Shown: piece after piece, positions 16,272 to 25,256 of the stretch
Layout: the number at the start of each line of letters is the position of its first letter
Numbering within the stretch: position 1 is the stretch's first letter
From: an uncultured SAR116 cluster alpha proteobacterium
Lineage (GTDB): Bacteria; Pseudomonadota; Alphaproteobacteria; Puniceispirillales; Puniceispirillaceae
Direction of reading: 5' to 3'
NCBI GenBank assembly: GCA_902596655.1
Contig: CACJUX010000020.1
Span: 1-36,248, forward strand
Length of the DNA: 36,248 nt
Position numbers and translations under genes: made by a program
Notes under the pieces: model-generated
Told to the model about the DNA's origin: nothing
What the model saw: only the letters and a program-made list of their open reading frames with translations
Databases searched by the model: none

Positions 16272-17594
16272 ATGAAATCTGCAAAACAGCTTGTTGATTT
16301 GATCCGTGACGGCAAGGTGACATGCCGTGAACTTGTTCATCAGTCATTTGCACGCATTGACGAAACTGATGCAGAAATCAAGGCATGGGCATTCCTTGAC
16401 AGGGACGGAGCACTCGCAAGAGCCGATGAGATGGATGCCGTCCGCGTATCTGGCAGGCCACTTGGCCAATTACATGGTATCCCTATCGGGTTGAAAGACA
16501 TTGTCGACACTAAGACTATGCCGACAGAATGTGGAACAGTGCTAATGTCAGGGCGACAGCCCAAATCAGACGCAGCCCTCGTTGAACGGCTGCTAAACGC
16601 CGGTGCCGTGATTATCGGCAAGACGGTGACAACTGAATTTGCTTTCATGTATCCGTCTAAAACACACAATCCACACAATTTTGCTCATAGCCCAGGCGGA
16701 TCATCCGCTGGCTCGGCGGCGGCTGTGGCTGCCGGCCATGTGCCAATCACCATTGGATCGCAAACCAACGGTTCGGTTATTCGGCCAGCCGCCTTTTGTG
16801 GCACCTATGGTTTCAAGCCAACAACAGGTGTAATCTCTCGACGTGGTCTGCTTAAACAGTCAGCGGTATTAGATCAGGTTGGCGTTTTTGCTACCAATCT
16901 TGAAGATATAGGACTGGTCTGCGATGTGATCGGCGGATATGATGCCTCCGATCCGGCATCCTATCCGCGGCCTCGGCCCAACATGTATAATGGCGTAGTA
17001 AGTGAGCCACCTATCGAGCCTAATTTTGTCTGGTTTGAAATGCCTTATTTTGACAAACTGCATGAAGATGCGCGCACCGGGATGCTCGAGGTTGTTACCG
17101 CACTTAGCGGTCACGTCGAAACAATCGACGCAACGGCGTCCTTTGGCGGCCTTGTCGAGGCACATCAGATCATCATGGAATATCAGATTGCGGAAAATCT
17201 AGGCTGGGCTTTCGATAAAGATCCGGCAAATATCAGCCCCAGGATTGCCGAGTCAATCGAACGCGGCCGTAAGTTAAGCGATTCTGCCTTTGCTGAAGCT
17301 TGCAAGACTCGGACAGAGACAATTGCCTATTTCAATTCATTTTTTCACGATTTTGACGCTATTTTAACTCCATCTGCTCCTGGGTCAGCACCGCTATTTG
17401 AGGATGGTATCGGAAACCCAATTTTCTCAACAATATGGACCTTTTGTGGCCTGCCCTGTGTTACACTTCCATTATTGACCAGCGAAGCAGGATTGCCAAT
17501 GGGTGTACAACTTGTTGGTGGCGCTGAAGAAGACGATAGATTATTAAGAACCGCAAACTGGATGCTCAAGCATCTGGCAGAAGATATCGAGTAG
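16272..17594 (+). CDS. Amidase-signature-family hydrolase
   Basis: A 440-residue serine hydrolase that cleaves a carboxamide or related C-N bond. The catalytic triad Lys75 (GLKDIVD), Ser144 (PGGSSAGSAAA) and Ser168 (SQTNGSVIRPAAF) is intact, and its spacings (69 and 24) equal those of malonamidase E2. The ATG at 16272 with AGGA upstream is preferred over the TTG at 16251. The gene follows the TRAP permease by 38 bases on the same strand, so the imported solute may be an amide, or a precursor of the amidase substrate. No GatB/GatC neighbour is present, which argues against a glutamyl-tRNA amidotransferase role. Confidence 0.93.
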   Translation: MKSAKQLVDLIRDGKVTCRELVHQSFARIDETDAEIKAWAFLDRDGALARADEMDAVRVSGRPLGQLHGIPIGLKDIVDTKTMPTECGTVLMSGRQPKSDAALVERLLNAGAVIIGKTVTTEFAFMYPSKTHNPHNFAHSPGGSSAGSAAAVAAGHVPITIGSQTNGSVIRPAAFCGTYGFKPTTGVISRRGLLKQSAVLDQVGVFATNLEDIGLVCDVIGGYDASDPASYPRPRPNMYNGVVSEPPIEPNFVWFEMPYFDKLHEDARTGMLEVVTALSGHVETIDATASFGGLVEAHQIIMEYQIAENLGWAFDKDPANISPRIAESIERGRKLSDSAFAEACKTRTETIAYFNSFFHDFDAILTPSAPGSAPLFEDGIGNPIFSTIWTFCGLPCVTLPLLTSEAGLPMGVQLVGGAEEDDRLLRTANWMLKHLAEDIE

Positions 17595-17603
17595 GACAGA
17601 AAC

Positions 17604-17801
17604 ATGATTGCACCCATGATAAAATTGCTTACCGCCGGCATTGGTACATTGCTAGTGATGATTTTTGTTTTTGGCCTCGCAGAAAGCATCAGTTCCGGAT
17701 TTGCCGGATTCTGGGGCGGGTTACCGTTTTGGGTTATATCGACGATCATCATGCTGATGGCTTTATATGATTTTTACGATGAGACTATCCGAAAAAAGTG
17801 A
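17604..17801 (+). CDS. Small two-helix membrane protein, unknown
   Basis: A 65-residue hydrophobic protein with two predicted membrane segments (about residues 7-27 and 36-56) joined by a glycine-rich FAGFWGGLPFW turn, and a charged C-terminus ending in ETIRKK. It starts nine bases after the amidase stop with GGACAG upstream, so it is very probably translated as part of the TRAP-amidase operon. I do not recognise a family. A small accessory subunit of the transporter or a membrane anchor is conceivable but unsupported. Confidence 0.65.
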   Translation: MIAPMIKLLTAGIGTLLVMIFVFGLAESISSGFAGFWGGLPFWVISTIIMLMALYDFYDETIRKK

Positions 17802-17927
17802 TCATTTGCCAATGGCTGACTAGCAAGCAATCCAAATGCCTTTTTCTGTCAAATCACATAGTGATTGAGTGTTTAGCCGTTAGTTAAGAATCAATTGTTC
17901 ATGTAGTTGCAATTTAAAGGTGTGTAG

Positions 17928-18506
17928 ATGTTGCGGGATCCGAAAATAATAGAGTTTCTTCAGACACGCCGCTCTGTTACTGCCAAGACAATGGCGCCCG
18001 GAAAGGTGGACCCGATGCATTTGGAGCAAATACTTGCTGCCGGCATTAGGGTTCCTGACCATGGTGCATTAAAGCCTTGGCGGCTTGTTGTGATCACCGG
18101 CGAAGCGCGACGGAGGTTGGATGAAACAGTGATCCACCCCGAATTCAAAGCAGCAAATCCAGCTGCTAAGCCAGAAGTTTCAGCTATAGAACAAAGCCGT
18201 CTGCAACGTGCCGATGTGGTCATTGCCGTGCTGGCTTCGCCAGTCGAACACCCATCAATCAATAAATGGGAAATGTATCTCTCGGCAGGCGCTGTTTGCA
18301 CAACTCTGTTGTATGCCGCACAGTCACTTGGCTATGCAGCACAGTGGCTCACCGAATGGTACGCCTATAATGACAGCATGCTAGAGATACTTGGCGGCAG
18401 GGTCGGTCACGACCGGATAGCTGGCTTCATCTACATCGGCGAGAAAATAAAAAAACCAATAGAACGTACGCGCCCTGACCCTGCAGTGGTTATCTCGCGC
18501 CTCTGA
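17928..18506 (+). CDS. Nitroreductase-family flavoprotein (YdjA-like)
   Basis: A 192-residue FMN-dependent oxidoreductase of the short nitroreductase type. The N-terminus EFLQTRRSVTAKTM carries the FMN-phosphate Arg-Arg-Ser. ILAAGIRVPDHGALKPWRLVVITG, near residues 35-58, is the YdjA-like form of the flavin-binding block. SAGAVCTTLLYAAQSLGYAAQWLTEW follows, with the C-terminal RIAGFIYIGE strand. The usual role is NAD(P)H-dependent reduction of a nitro compound or quinone; the true substrate is unknown. AAAGGTG precedes ATG. It is separated from the small membrane gene by 126 bases and meets the molybdoenzyme gene tail to tail with only nine bases between stops. Confidence 0.92.
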   Translation: MLRDPKIIEFLQTRRSVTAKTMAPGKVDPMHLEQILAAGIRVPDHGALKPWRLVVITGEARRRLDETVIHPEFKAANPAAKPEVSAIEQSRLQRADVVIAVLASPVEHPSINKWEMYLSAGAVCTTLLYAAQSLGYAAQWLTEWYAYNDSMLEILGGRVGHDRIAGFIYIGEKIKKPIERTRPDPAVVISRL

Positions 18507-18515
18507 GCAATTTAA

Positions 18516-20822
18516 TCAATCCCCACGGCGTTTGATTTTTGGAGGGTCAAAGGCGGTAATCGTCACAGGTGGAGCATCATAAAGCTTGACCTCGACGAGG
18601 CAACTATGCGCCGCCGGACCCTGACCCAACTTTGATGTACCTATATCAGGCGACAGCACATTCGGGTTGCCATGTTTGCACATGCTGTCGTGGACCGCTG
18701 GATCAACTGGATCATACCAGGAGCCCGTACTAATAATCACCACTCCCGGCATGACGTGGTCGGTGATCACAACGCCGCAAAGACAGGACCCGCGGTCATT
18801 GAATACACGCACGATGTCACCTTCGCGCAAGCCGCGTGCACCCGCATCCTGTGGGTTGATTTCAATCGGTTCATGCCCGTCAATTTTTATCGAGCGGCTG
18901 TATGCACCATTGTCCATTTGCGAATGCAATTTGGTTCGCGGCTGGTTAGAAAGCAGGTGCAAAGGATAGCGCTTTTCCGATGCCCCCAGCCATTCGATTG
19001 GCTCCATCCAGCTTGGATGCCCCAGGCAGTCATCATACCCAAAATCTGCAACGGTCTGAGAAAACAGCTCGATCTTGCCACTTGGCGTATCAAGCGGCGC
19101 AACGATCGGGTCATCGAAAAATTCAGACAGAAAAATCCTGTCCTCATTTAACTCAGGCGATTTATAAAAGCCGGCCCTGCAAAAACTTTCATAGTCCGGC
19201 ATGTCGACATTGATCTCGGCCGCCGCAGCGCGCGACTGGTCCCAGATCCAGCGCTGCCATTCATCAGCGCTGCGACCTTCCGTGAATTGTTTCTCAATCC
19301 CGAGATGCCGGGCAATCCCAGCGAAAATAGTGTAATCATCGCGCGCCTCACCAGCCGGCTCCAATGCCTTGTCCATTGAGATTACGTAGGGATCGCGCGG
19401 CGTCATGCCAATATCTCGGCGCTCCAGCATAGTCGTGCAGGGCAGAACAATATCAGCATGCCGGGCAACCGCATTCCAGCACCATTCATTGACGATCACC
19501 GTCGACGGCTTTTGCCATGCTAGCCTCATGCGGGCAAGGTTCTGATGATGATGAAACGGATTGCCCCCGGCCCAATAGATAAGATCAATGTCGGGATATA
19601 CATATTGCTTGCCATCATAGTCGAAGGACTGGCCAGGACCAAGAAGCATGTCGCTGACCCTTGCAACAGGGATAAAATCAGACACCGCATTTCGCCCCTG
19701 AGGAAACGGCGCATAGGGCATTTTAAAGACATTGTTGCCAAGATAATTGGTGATCGTGTAGCCAAAACCGACCCCGCCACCCGGCTTGCCCATATCTCCG
19801 ATCATCGCCGCCAGAGCCACCACAGCCCAGAATGGCTGCTCGCCAAACTGCTGGCGCGTCAGTGACCAGCTTACCGTCAACATGGTTCGCTCAGCTGCCA
19901 TCTGCCGGCTCAGGGTGACTATCTGCTCGGTGGTCATGCCGCTGATCTCAGCAGCCCATGCTGCTGTTTTTGGCATCCCATCACTCTCACCCTGCAGATA
20001 AGCAGCAAATCTGTCAAAACCGAAAGTGTATCTGTCGAGAAAGCTCCGGTCATACAGACCCTCGATAAGCAATGTGTGACACATTGCAAGCATGACAGCA
20101 ACATCGGTGTTTGGTCGCAGCTGAATCCAATCCTCGTCAATATCACTCTTCACATCTGACCGGCGCGGCGACAGATTGACGAAGCGTGTTCCCATAGCAG
20201 CGGCCTCCCGCACGCCCTGTCGTTGAATATGCGCCCCGGTTCCACCATTGCTTATCTGGCTATTGAAAGCTGGCAGGCCACCAAAGGCCACCATCAGCCT
20301 GGTATTGCCACAAACAGATTGCCAACTTGTCTGGCGTGTCAGGATTTCCATCAGATTGCCGCCAAGCACGTGCGGAATGATCACCTCGGCAGCGGCATAG
20401 CTGTAGGTGTTCTTCGATTTCGTGTAGCCACCAAGACAGTTTAGGAACCTATGCACCTGACTTTGTGCGTGATGGAAGCGGCCAGCGCTAGCCCAACCAT
20501 AGGAGCCCGCATAGATTGCCTTATTGCCATGCTTTGTCCTAACTCGATCAAGCTCTGCAGCGACAAGCCTTTCAACCTCATCCCAGCCAATTTCAACAAA
20601 GGGATCGCTGCCCCGCTTTTCAGGCGCGCTTCCCGGGCCACCATTCAACCAGCTCTCGCGCACGGCCGGCGTCTTTATGCGCATCGGATCATCGAGAAGG
20701 TCGATGATCGAGGGGCCGATTGGTGATGGATCGGGGTCCTTGGCAAATGGCTTCATTTCAGTGATCCTGCCATTCTTCACGGCAAATTCGTAAACGCCCC
20801 AATGTGCACTGGTAAGTCCCAC
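18516..20822 (-). CDS. Molybdopterin S/N-oxide reductase, cytoplasmic BisC-like
   Basis: A 768-residue member of the DMSO reductase family that should reduce a sulfoxide or amine N-oxide using a bis-MGD molybdenum centre. The N-terminus (LTSAHWGVYEFAVKNGRI) starts directly in the enzyme fold with no Tat signal and no Fe-S cysteines, so it belongs to the cytoplasmic BisC type rather than periplasmic TorA or DorA. Tyr108 and Trp110 in SYGW correspond to Tyr114 and Trp116 of Rhodobacter DMSO reductase. Ser141 in NTYSYAAA corresponds to the Mo-ligand Ser147. The C-terminal dinucleotide-binding domain spans roughly 630-750. The GTG start at 20822 has GAGAGG before it. It is the last gene of the GMC-VOC-GcvT-like operon, 98 bases after the GcvT-like stop. 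Confidence 0.92.
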   Translation of the reverse strand: MGLTSAHWGVYEFAVKNGRITEMKPFAKDPDPSPIGPSIIDLLDDPMRIKTPAVRESWLNGGPGSAPEKRGSDPFVEIGWDEVERLVAAELDRVRTKHGNKAIYAGSYGWASAGRFHHAQSQVHRFLNCLGGYTKSKNTYSYAAAEVIIPHVLGGNLMEILTRQTSWQSVCGNTRLMVAFGGLPAFNSQISNGGTGAHIQRQGVREAAAMGTRFVNLSPRRSDVKSDIDEDWIQLRPNTDVAVMLAMCHTLLIEGLYDRSFLDRYTFGFDRFAAYLQGESDGMPKTAAWAAEISGMTTEQIVTLSRQMAAERTMLTVSWSLTRQQFGEQPFWAVVALAAMIGDMGKPGGGVGFGYTITNYLGNNVFKMPYAPFPQGRNAVSDFIPVARVSDMLLGPGQSFDYDGKQYVYPDIDLIYWAGGNPFHHHQNLARMRLAWQKPSTVIVNEWCWNAVARHADIVLPCTTMLERRDIGMTPRDPYVISMDKALEPAGEARDDYTIFAGIARHLGIEKQFTEGRSADEWQRWIWDQSRAAAAEINVDMPDYESFCRAGFYKSPELNEDRIFLSEFFDDPIVAPLDTPSGKIELFSQTVADFGYDDCLGHPSWMEPIEWLGASEKRYPLHLLSNQPRTKLHSQMDNGAYSRSIKIDGHEPIEINPQDAGARGLREGDIVRVFNDRGSCLCGVVITDHVMPGVVIISTGSWYDPVDPAVHDSMCKHGNPNVLSPDIGTSKLGQGPAAHSCLVEVKLYDAPPVTITAFDPPKIKRRGD

Positions 20823-20920
20823 AATAAGCCTCTCAAATTTTGTTCCATATCTAGTGAAACAATGTGTCAGGTAACGATGTTTGTCCAGCAGTCTTCATTC
20901 TTCCGCAGCCCGCAACGATA

Positions 20921-22099
20921 TCAAAAGTCACCATCTAGCCGGGCGGTTTTGGCAAGCCGCTTGTCCTGGTCATAGAAGGGCAGCGCGACAATCCGGCATT
21001 CATGCAGTACACCATCGCCAGATCTGATCCGGAGGCATCTGTCTTCCCAAGCGTCGGCCACGGCAAAGCGGACATAGCCGATACCAGCATCAAATTTGGG
21101 CGAATGCGCGCCAGTAGTGACGATGCCAACCGCATCATCACCGTCAAGCACAAGGCTACCACCAGCTGGTACATGCTCTGCACACAAAAGACCAAAAATC
21201 CGATTTTCCCGGCGTTCCGCGATGATCGCCTCACGGCCAATAAAGCTGCTGTTCCCAGCATCAACGAAGCGTGAAAGCCCAGCTTCAGCTGGCATCATTG
21301 AGCTGTTGAAATCACTGCCACTATCCAGAATTCCAGCCTCAATCCGGCGAATGTTTAGTGACTGCATACTGCCGAACATCAGCCCATGGGGCGCACCGCA
21401 CTTCATGAGCCAGTCCCACAAACGCGGGCAATCGGTTGCTGCACCAAGAGTATAGATTTCATAACCCAGCTCACCGGACCAGCCGGTTCGAGAAACGAAA
21501 ACCCGCTGGCCACCTAACGTATGAAATCCGGCATGAAAGAAACCCATCGCCCGGTCAATCGCCCCCTCGGACGCGGCATTTATGACAACCAGCGATTTTG
21601 GCCCTTGCAATTGTAGCACGCGCGCATTTGGATCACTAACCGTTACATCATAGCCATAACGATGCGCCAAAAGCCAACTGTCAAGTTCACCATCCGGCTG
21701 AACAAACCAGAAGCGATCATCGGTGAGCCGAAACAGAATCCCGTCCATAAATAGGCCGCCCGCATGCGTGCAGGCGAGAACATAACGGCCACGGCCGATA
21801 CCGATCTCTGCCACGCGCCGGGTGAAGATCCGATCAAGAAACGGCACCGCCTGCGGACCAGATATCTCAACCGGGCGCTCCGGCACGTCATAGAGAACCG
21901 CCGCCCGGCGCAGCGCCCAATAAGTCGCTGCAATGTCCTCACCATTATAATGGGCAAAGAAACGGCCGGCCGCCAACCGAAGAACTGTTTTTGGGTTGGC
22001 ATAGCAGTAGTGAAAAGGTGAAAGCGAATTGCTACCGGCATAAACCGGGTAGATCCTAGCGGGGTCAAGAGTTGGCAAACGGGTCAAGGCAAAGACCAT
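20921..22099 (-). CDS. GcvT-like aminomethyltransferase family protein, copy A
   Basis: A 392-residue protein of the tetrahydrofolate-binding GcvT fold shared by glycine cleavage T protein, dimethylglycine/sarcosine dehydrogenase C-domains and DMSP demethylase DmdA. Blocks seen are WALRRAAVLYDVPERPVEISGP, VLACTHAGGLFMDGILFRL, RVLQLQGPKSL, VFVSRTGWSGELGYEIYTLG and NIRRIEAGILDSGSDF, with a C-terminal barrel domain. It lacks the features I associate with DmdA. It is a clear paralogue of the protein at 33132-34298, sharing whole blocks such as RILTRR/IFTRR and LGGQ-VSRTG. Its start touches the VOC stop. The likely act is methyl or methylene transfer to folate; the substrate is unknown. Confidence 0.9.
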   Translation of the reverse strand: MVFALTRLPTLDPARIYPVYAGSNSLSPFHYCYANPKTVLRLAAGRFFAHYNGEDIAATYWALRRAAVLYDVPERPVEISGPQAVPFLDRIFTRRVAEIGIGRGRYVLACTHAGGLFMDGILFRLTDDRFWFVQPDGELDSWLLAHRYGYDVTVSDPNARVLQLQGPKSLVVINAASEGAIDRAMGFFHAGFHTLGGQRVFVSRTGWSGELGYEIYTLGAATDCPRLWDWLMKCGAPHGLMFGSMQSLNIRRIEAGILDSGSDFNSSMMPAEAGLSRFVDAGNSSFIGREAIIAERRENRIFGLLCAEHVPAGGSLVLDGDDAVGIVTTGAHSPKFDAGIGYVRFAVADAWEDRCLRIRSGDGVLHECRIVALPFYDQDKRLAKTARLDGDF

Positions 22100-22498
22100 C
22101 TAAGCTGTATTACAGTCATTGAAACCGGAGATCTTGTTGCCGTTAGGATCACCTAGATAGGCATGATAGGCATGATAGGCTGGCCTACCGGATGGCTGTG
22201 GCCCTGGCTCACCCTTATGCCCACCACCACTGCAAACGCCAATTTCATGAAACTGATCAACAATGGCCCAGCGCAACGCGGCAAAGGCGATAATCACAAC
22301 ATTACCATAACGCAACAGCTGCTGGTCAAAGGCCCTCGTGACATAGAATTCTATCACATCAAGCGCTGTCCGCGCGGCGTGAGCAACATAATCGAAATTT
22401 TCCTCAACGCGGATGAGATCCAACGGTTGGAGAATCGCGTCATAGAACAGGATCGCTTTTGCTAGATCAGTGGTTTCTACCATTGCATAACCGATCAT
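22100..22498 (-). CDS. VOC (glyoxalase/bleomycin-resistance fold) protein
   Basis: A 132-residue vicinal-oxygen-chelate domain protein. The start block MIGYAMVETTDLAKAILFYDAILQPL and the end block YHAYLGDPNGNKISGF are the two conserved ends of the family (typically FYDavL and DPDGNKIE). These are metal-dependent isomerases, lyases or binding proteins, and the reaction cannot be read from this sequence. The ATG at 22498 with AAAGG eight bases ahead is preferred over a GTG at 22519. A nine-base tandem repeat gives HAYHAY just before the DPNGNK block. It sits between the GMC gene (30 bases) and the GcvT-like gene, whose ATG adjoins its stop, so it is translated in the same operon. Confidence 0.85.
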   Translation of the reverse strand: MIGYAMVETTDLAKAILFYDAILQPLDLIRVEENFDYVAHAARTALDVIEFYVTRAFDQQLLRYGNVVIIAFAALRWAIVDQFHEIGVCSGGGHKGEPGPQPSGRPAYHAYHAYLGDPNGNKISGFNDCNTA

Positions 22499-22528
22499 CT
22501 GTCTGCCTTTCTGCGTCACGCCCTCTGA

Positions 22529-24184
22529 TTATCGCTGGCTTGTTTCATAATTCGGGTTCTGCCAGACAGCCACATCAAGCGGTGACAGTGGGGGTACGCC
22601 CAGAATGGCGTCGCTTAGCTTTTCCGCGATCATAATAGTTGGGCTGTTAGTGTTACCATTGGTTGCGGCCGGCATGATAGAGGCGTCGACAACGCGCAGC
22701 GCGGCAATGCCATGTACCCTGCCCTGCGGATCGACGACTGCCCCCGTGTCCGTGCTGGCACCCATCCGCGCAGTGCCAGACAGATGCCATTGTGTTGCCA
22801 GATGGCTGTTGAGACAAAGGTCCAAGTCGGCATCTGCCTGCACAGCAGCACCAGGAAAAATCTCCGCTCCGCATAGGCCGGCAAATGCTGGCTGATCAAC
22901 TAATTCACGGACAATGCGAATTCCCGTCCGCAGCAAATCACGGTCACGCGGATCCTTTAAATAATTCACCAGAATGCGCGGCGGTGATTTTGGATCAGAA
23001 TCGCGCAAGGTGATCTCACCGCGGCTGTGCGCGCGCATCAGACCGACATGGATTTGAAAGGCATGTTCGGGTAATGGATCCCAGCTTTGATCATCAACGG
23101 CTACCGGTGAAATTGTAAGTTGAATATCCGGATACTCAACACCAGCGGCTGAACGAAGACAAGCAACCATGTCAAACTGGTTTGACGCGCAGACGCCACT
23201 CCTGTTGATCAGCCACTGCATGCCAGCAATTGCTCGACCAAGAAGTCGGGTCTTTGGCCAGATCGAGACTGGCTGTAGACATCTGTATTTCAATACAAAA
23301 TCAGGATGATCATTGAGATTCTGGCCAACGCCGGGCAGGTCAGCCTTGACGTCAATGCCGTGCGAGCAAAGATGCGCCGCTGGCCCAACGCCGGAGAGCA
23401 TCAACAGTTGCGGGGTGCCAATCGCCCCCGCACTCAACACCACTTCGCGCCGAGCCATGACGGTAACACGGGCGCCAGCCGAATTAAGAAAAACAATACC
23501 TGTTGCGACCTGGTCCTCAATGGCAATTGCCGTGACAAGCGCCCTGGTGATAACCGTCAAATTACTGCGGCCGCGTGCTGGTGCTAGATAGGCGGTTGCC
23601 GAGCTACTGCGCTCGCCATTGTGAATGCTGCTGTCAAGCTTAGCAAAACCTTCCTGACGATAGCCACAAATATCCTCACTCTCAGGATAGCCTGCTTGTT
23701 TGCCAGCTAGCAAGAAGGCGTCATAGATCGGGTTGTTCGGCTCCGGGCGGTGAACCTTCAGCAGTCCGTCAGCCCCGCGATAGTCACAATCACCGCCAGC
23801 ATAGCATTCCATCCGTTTAAAATAGGGAAGAACATCGGCATAGCCCCAGCCCTCGCATCCCGCCTGCCGCCAGCTCTCAAAATCGAGCGCATGTCCGCGA
23901 ATAAAAACCATTCCGTTGATGGACGAGGAGCCACCGAGCGTCCTGCCGCGATCATGCCGCATTGACCGGCCACCCAATGCAGGCTCAGGCTCGCCCTGGA
24001 ATGCCCAGTTGTGGCGTGTGCTTTTCAGGTTGGTTAGGACAGCAGCTGGTATTTTCAGCGACCATGCGCCATCTTTTCGCCCGGCCTCAATTAGCAGGAC
24101 AGAGTGACTGCCATCCGCGCTCAGACGATTTGCGAGAACACAGCCGGCCGATCCCGCACCAACGATGATATAGTCATATTCCAT
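22529..24184 (-). CDS. GMC-family FAD oxidoreductase, choline dehydrogenase-like
   Basis: A 551-residue flavoenzyme close in length and pattern to BetA, which oxidises choline to betaine aldehyde. FAD binding is shown by IIVGAGSAGCVLANRL at 6-21, Glu near 33 (LLIEAG) and GRTLGGSSSINGMVFIRG at about 80-97. The active-site His lies in QWHLSGTARMG and the partner Asn in TNGNTNSPTIM near the C-terminus. GMC substrates range widely among alcohols, so choline is a guess supported by the neighbouring BetI-like regulator and ProXVW transporter. It is the first gene of the minus-strand operon GMC, VOC, GcvT-like, molybdoenzyme. It is divergent from the EamA transporter across 157 bases. Confidence 0.93.
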   Translation of the reverse strand: MEYDYIIVGAGSAGCVLANRLSADGSHSVLLIEAGRKDGAWSLKIPAAVLTNLKSTRHNWAFQGEPEPALGGRSMRHDRGRTLGGSSSINGMVFIRGHALDFESWRQAGCEGWGYADVLPYFKRMECYAGGDCDYRGADGLLKVHRPEPNNPIYDAFLLAGKQAGYPESEDICGYRQEGFAKLDSSIHNGERSSSATAYLAPARGRSNLTVITRALVTAIAIEDQVATGIVFLNSAGARVTVMARREVVLSAGAIGTPQLLMLSGVGPAAHLCSHGIDVKADLPGVGQNLNDHPDFVLKYRCLQPVSIWPKTRLLGRAIAGMQWLINRSGVCASNQFDMVACLRSAAGVEYPDIQLTISPVAVDDQSWDPLPEHAFQIHVGLMRAHSRGEITLRDSDPKSPPRILVNYLKDPRDRDLLRTGIRIVRELVDQPAFAGLCGAEIFPGAAVQADADLDLCLNSHLATQWHLSGTARMGASTDTGAVVDPQGRVHGIAALRVVDASIMPAATNGNTNSPTIMIAEKLSDAILGVPPLSPLDVAVWQNPNYETSQR

Positions 24185-24341
24185 GCTGGTCTCATCCCGA
24201 AACTTGTGTTGCAGAATTTTGAACTAATTTATTTCCGAGCGCCCCTGCGATCTTTATTACAGATTTGCTGACCGATTGACAAGAAACTTACCAATAGTTA
24301 GGGAATTGAACCGAAGCGGCCAACGCTTATGTAGGATTAAC

Positions 24342-25256
24342 ATGACAGACGTATCTAAAAGCAACGATCTACTTGCACGTTTTGCCTGTCTTTTTGCCGG
24401 TGCACTTTGGGGTCTTTTCTGGATACCTCTGCGAGCCATCGCGGAAACCGGCATCCATGGGCTTTGGGCACCGCTCATTTGGTTTGGCGTTCCCACTTGT
24501 TGTCTTATTCCGGTAATCATCTGGCGATGGCGCCAGTTTGTGGCCGGCGGTATGAGCTTACAAATCACTGCCTTTACGGCGGGGCTAGCCCTGACCTTGT
24601 ACACATTCTCATTCATCTACACCGAAGTCGTGCGAGCAATGCTACTATTCTATCTAACGCCCGTTTGGAGTACCATATTAGCGCGCCTGATACTTGGTGA
24701 TGCAATAACTGGCCTACGCCTTCTGGCCATGTCTCTGGCGATAGCCGGAATGCTGATAATTTTCGGCCTGGGTTTGAATTTCCCAATACCAAAAAATATA
24801 GGCGACTGGCTGGGCTTGGCATCCGGCATAGTCTGGGCTATTGCTGCCGTCAGGCTGCGACAAGCAGACAAATATGCAGCGGTTGATCTGACCTGTGGAT
24901 TTTTTGGCTGGAGCATGCTTGTCGCACTTATTGCCTGTCTAACTCTGTTACCAGAGGCCACGCCAAGCGCGGACCAGATCATCCCACTTCTCTACTGGAT
25001 GGTGCCGATCGTCGTGTTATTAGTACTTCCAGGTGCGTTTGCCTCCTTGTGGGGGCCAAAGTTTCTCAACCCCGGGCTTGTCGGACTGCTTTTTATGACG
25101 GAAATCATTTTTGGCTCTATCTCAGCCGCGTTATTTGCGGGTGAACCCTTTGGTGGCCGGGAAATTTCCGGTATCCTGCTAATCGCTTCAGCCAGTTTGT
25201 TAGAACCGATTTCAGATCTGTTTCGGGCACGCCACAAAGCCGCTCAAAGTAGCTAA
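24342..25256 (+). CDS. EamA/DMT-family membrane transporter
   Basis: A 304-residue protein with ten predicted helices in two EamA repeats, the plan of drug/metabolite transporters that usually export small metabolites. The first repeat opens with ARFACLFAGALWGLFWIPLRA. The second begins near IGDWLGLASGIVWAIAAVRLR. A conserved FMTEIIFGSISAALFAGEPF lies in the last quarter. The ATG at 24342 with AGGA seven bases ahead is preferred over a more upstream frame opening at 24276. The 3' end overlaps the convergent BetI-like gene by four bases. Association with osmolyte genes on both sides suggests a role in efflux or uptake of a methylated metabolite, which is inference. Confidence 0.9.
   Translation: MTDVSKSNDLLARFACLFAGALWGLFWIPLRAIAETGIHGLWAPLIWFGVPTCCLIPVIIWRWRQFVAGGMSLQITAFTAGLALTLYTFSFIYTEVVRAMLLFYLTPVWSTILARLILGDAITGLRLLAMSLAIAGMLIIFGLGLNFPIPKNIGDWLGLASGIVWAIAAVRLRQADKYAAVDLTCGFFGWSMLVALIACLTLLPEATPSADQIIPLLYWMVPIVVLLVLPGAFASLWGPKFLNPGLVGLLFMTEIIFGSISAALFAGEPFGGREISGILLIASASLLEPISDLFRARHKAAQSS

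Noticed and set aside
20921-22099. DMSP demethylase DmdA
   Set aside because: The fold is the same, but the sequence blocks resemble the paralogue at 33132 more than the DmdA pattern I know, and no dmdB/C/D genes are near. GcvT-like is the safe call.
22155-22180. Short tandem repeat in the VOC gene as a slippage or phase-variation site
   Set aside because: There are only two copies of a nine-base unit, in frame, adding HAYHAY. The surrounding family motif is intact, so it looks like ordinary sequence.
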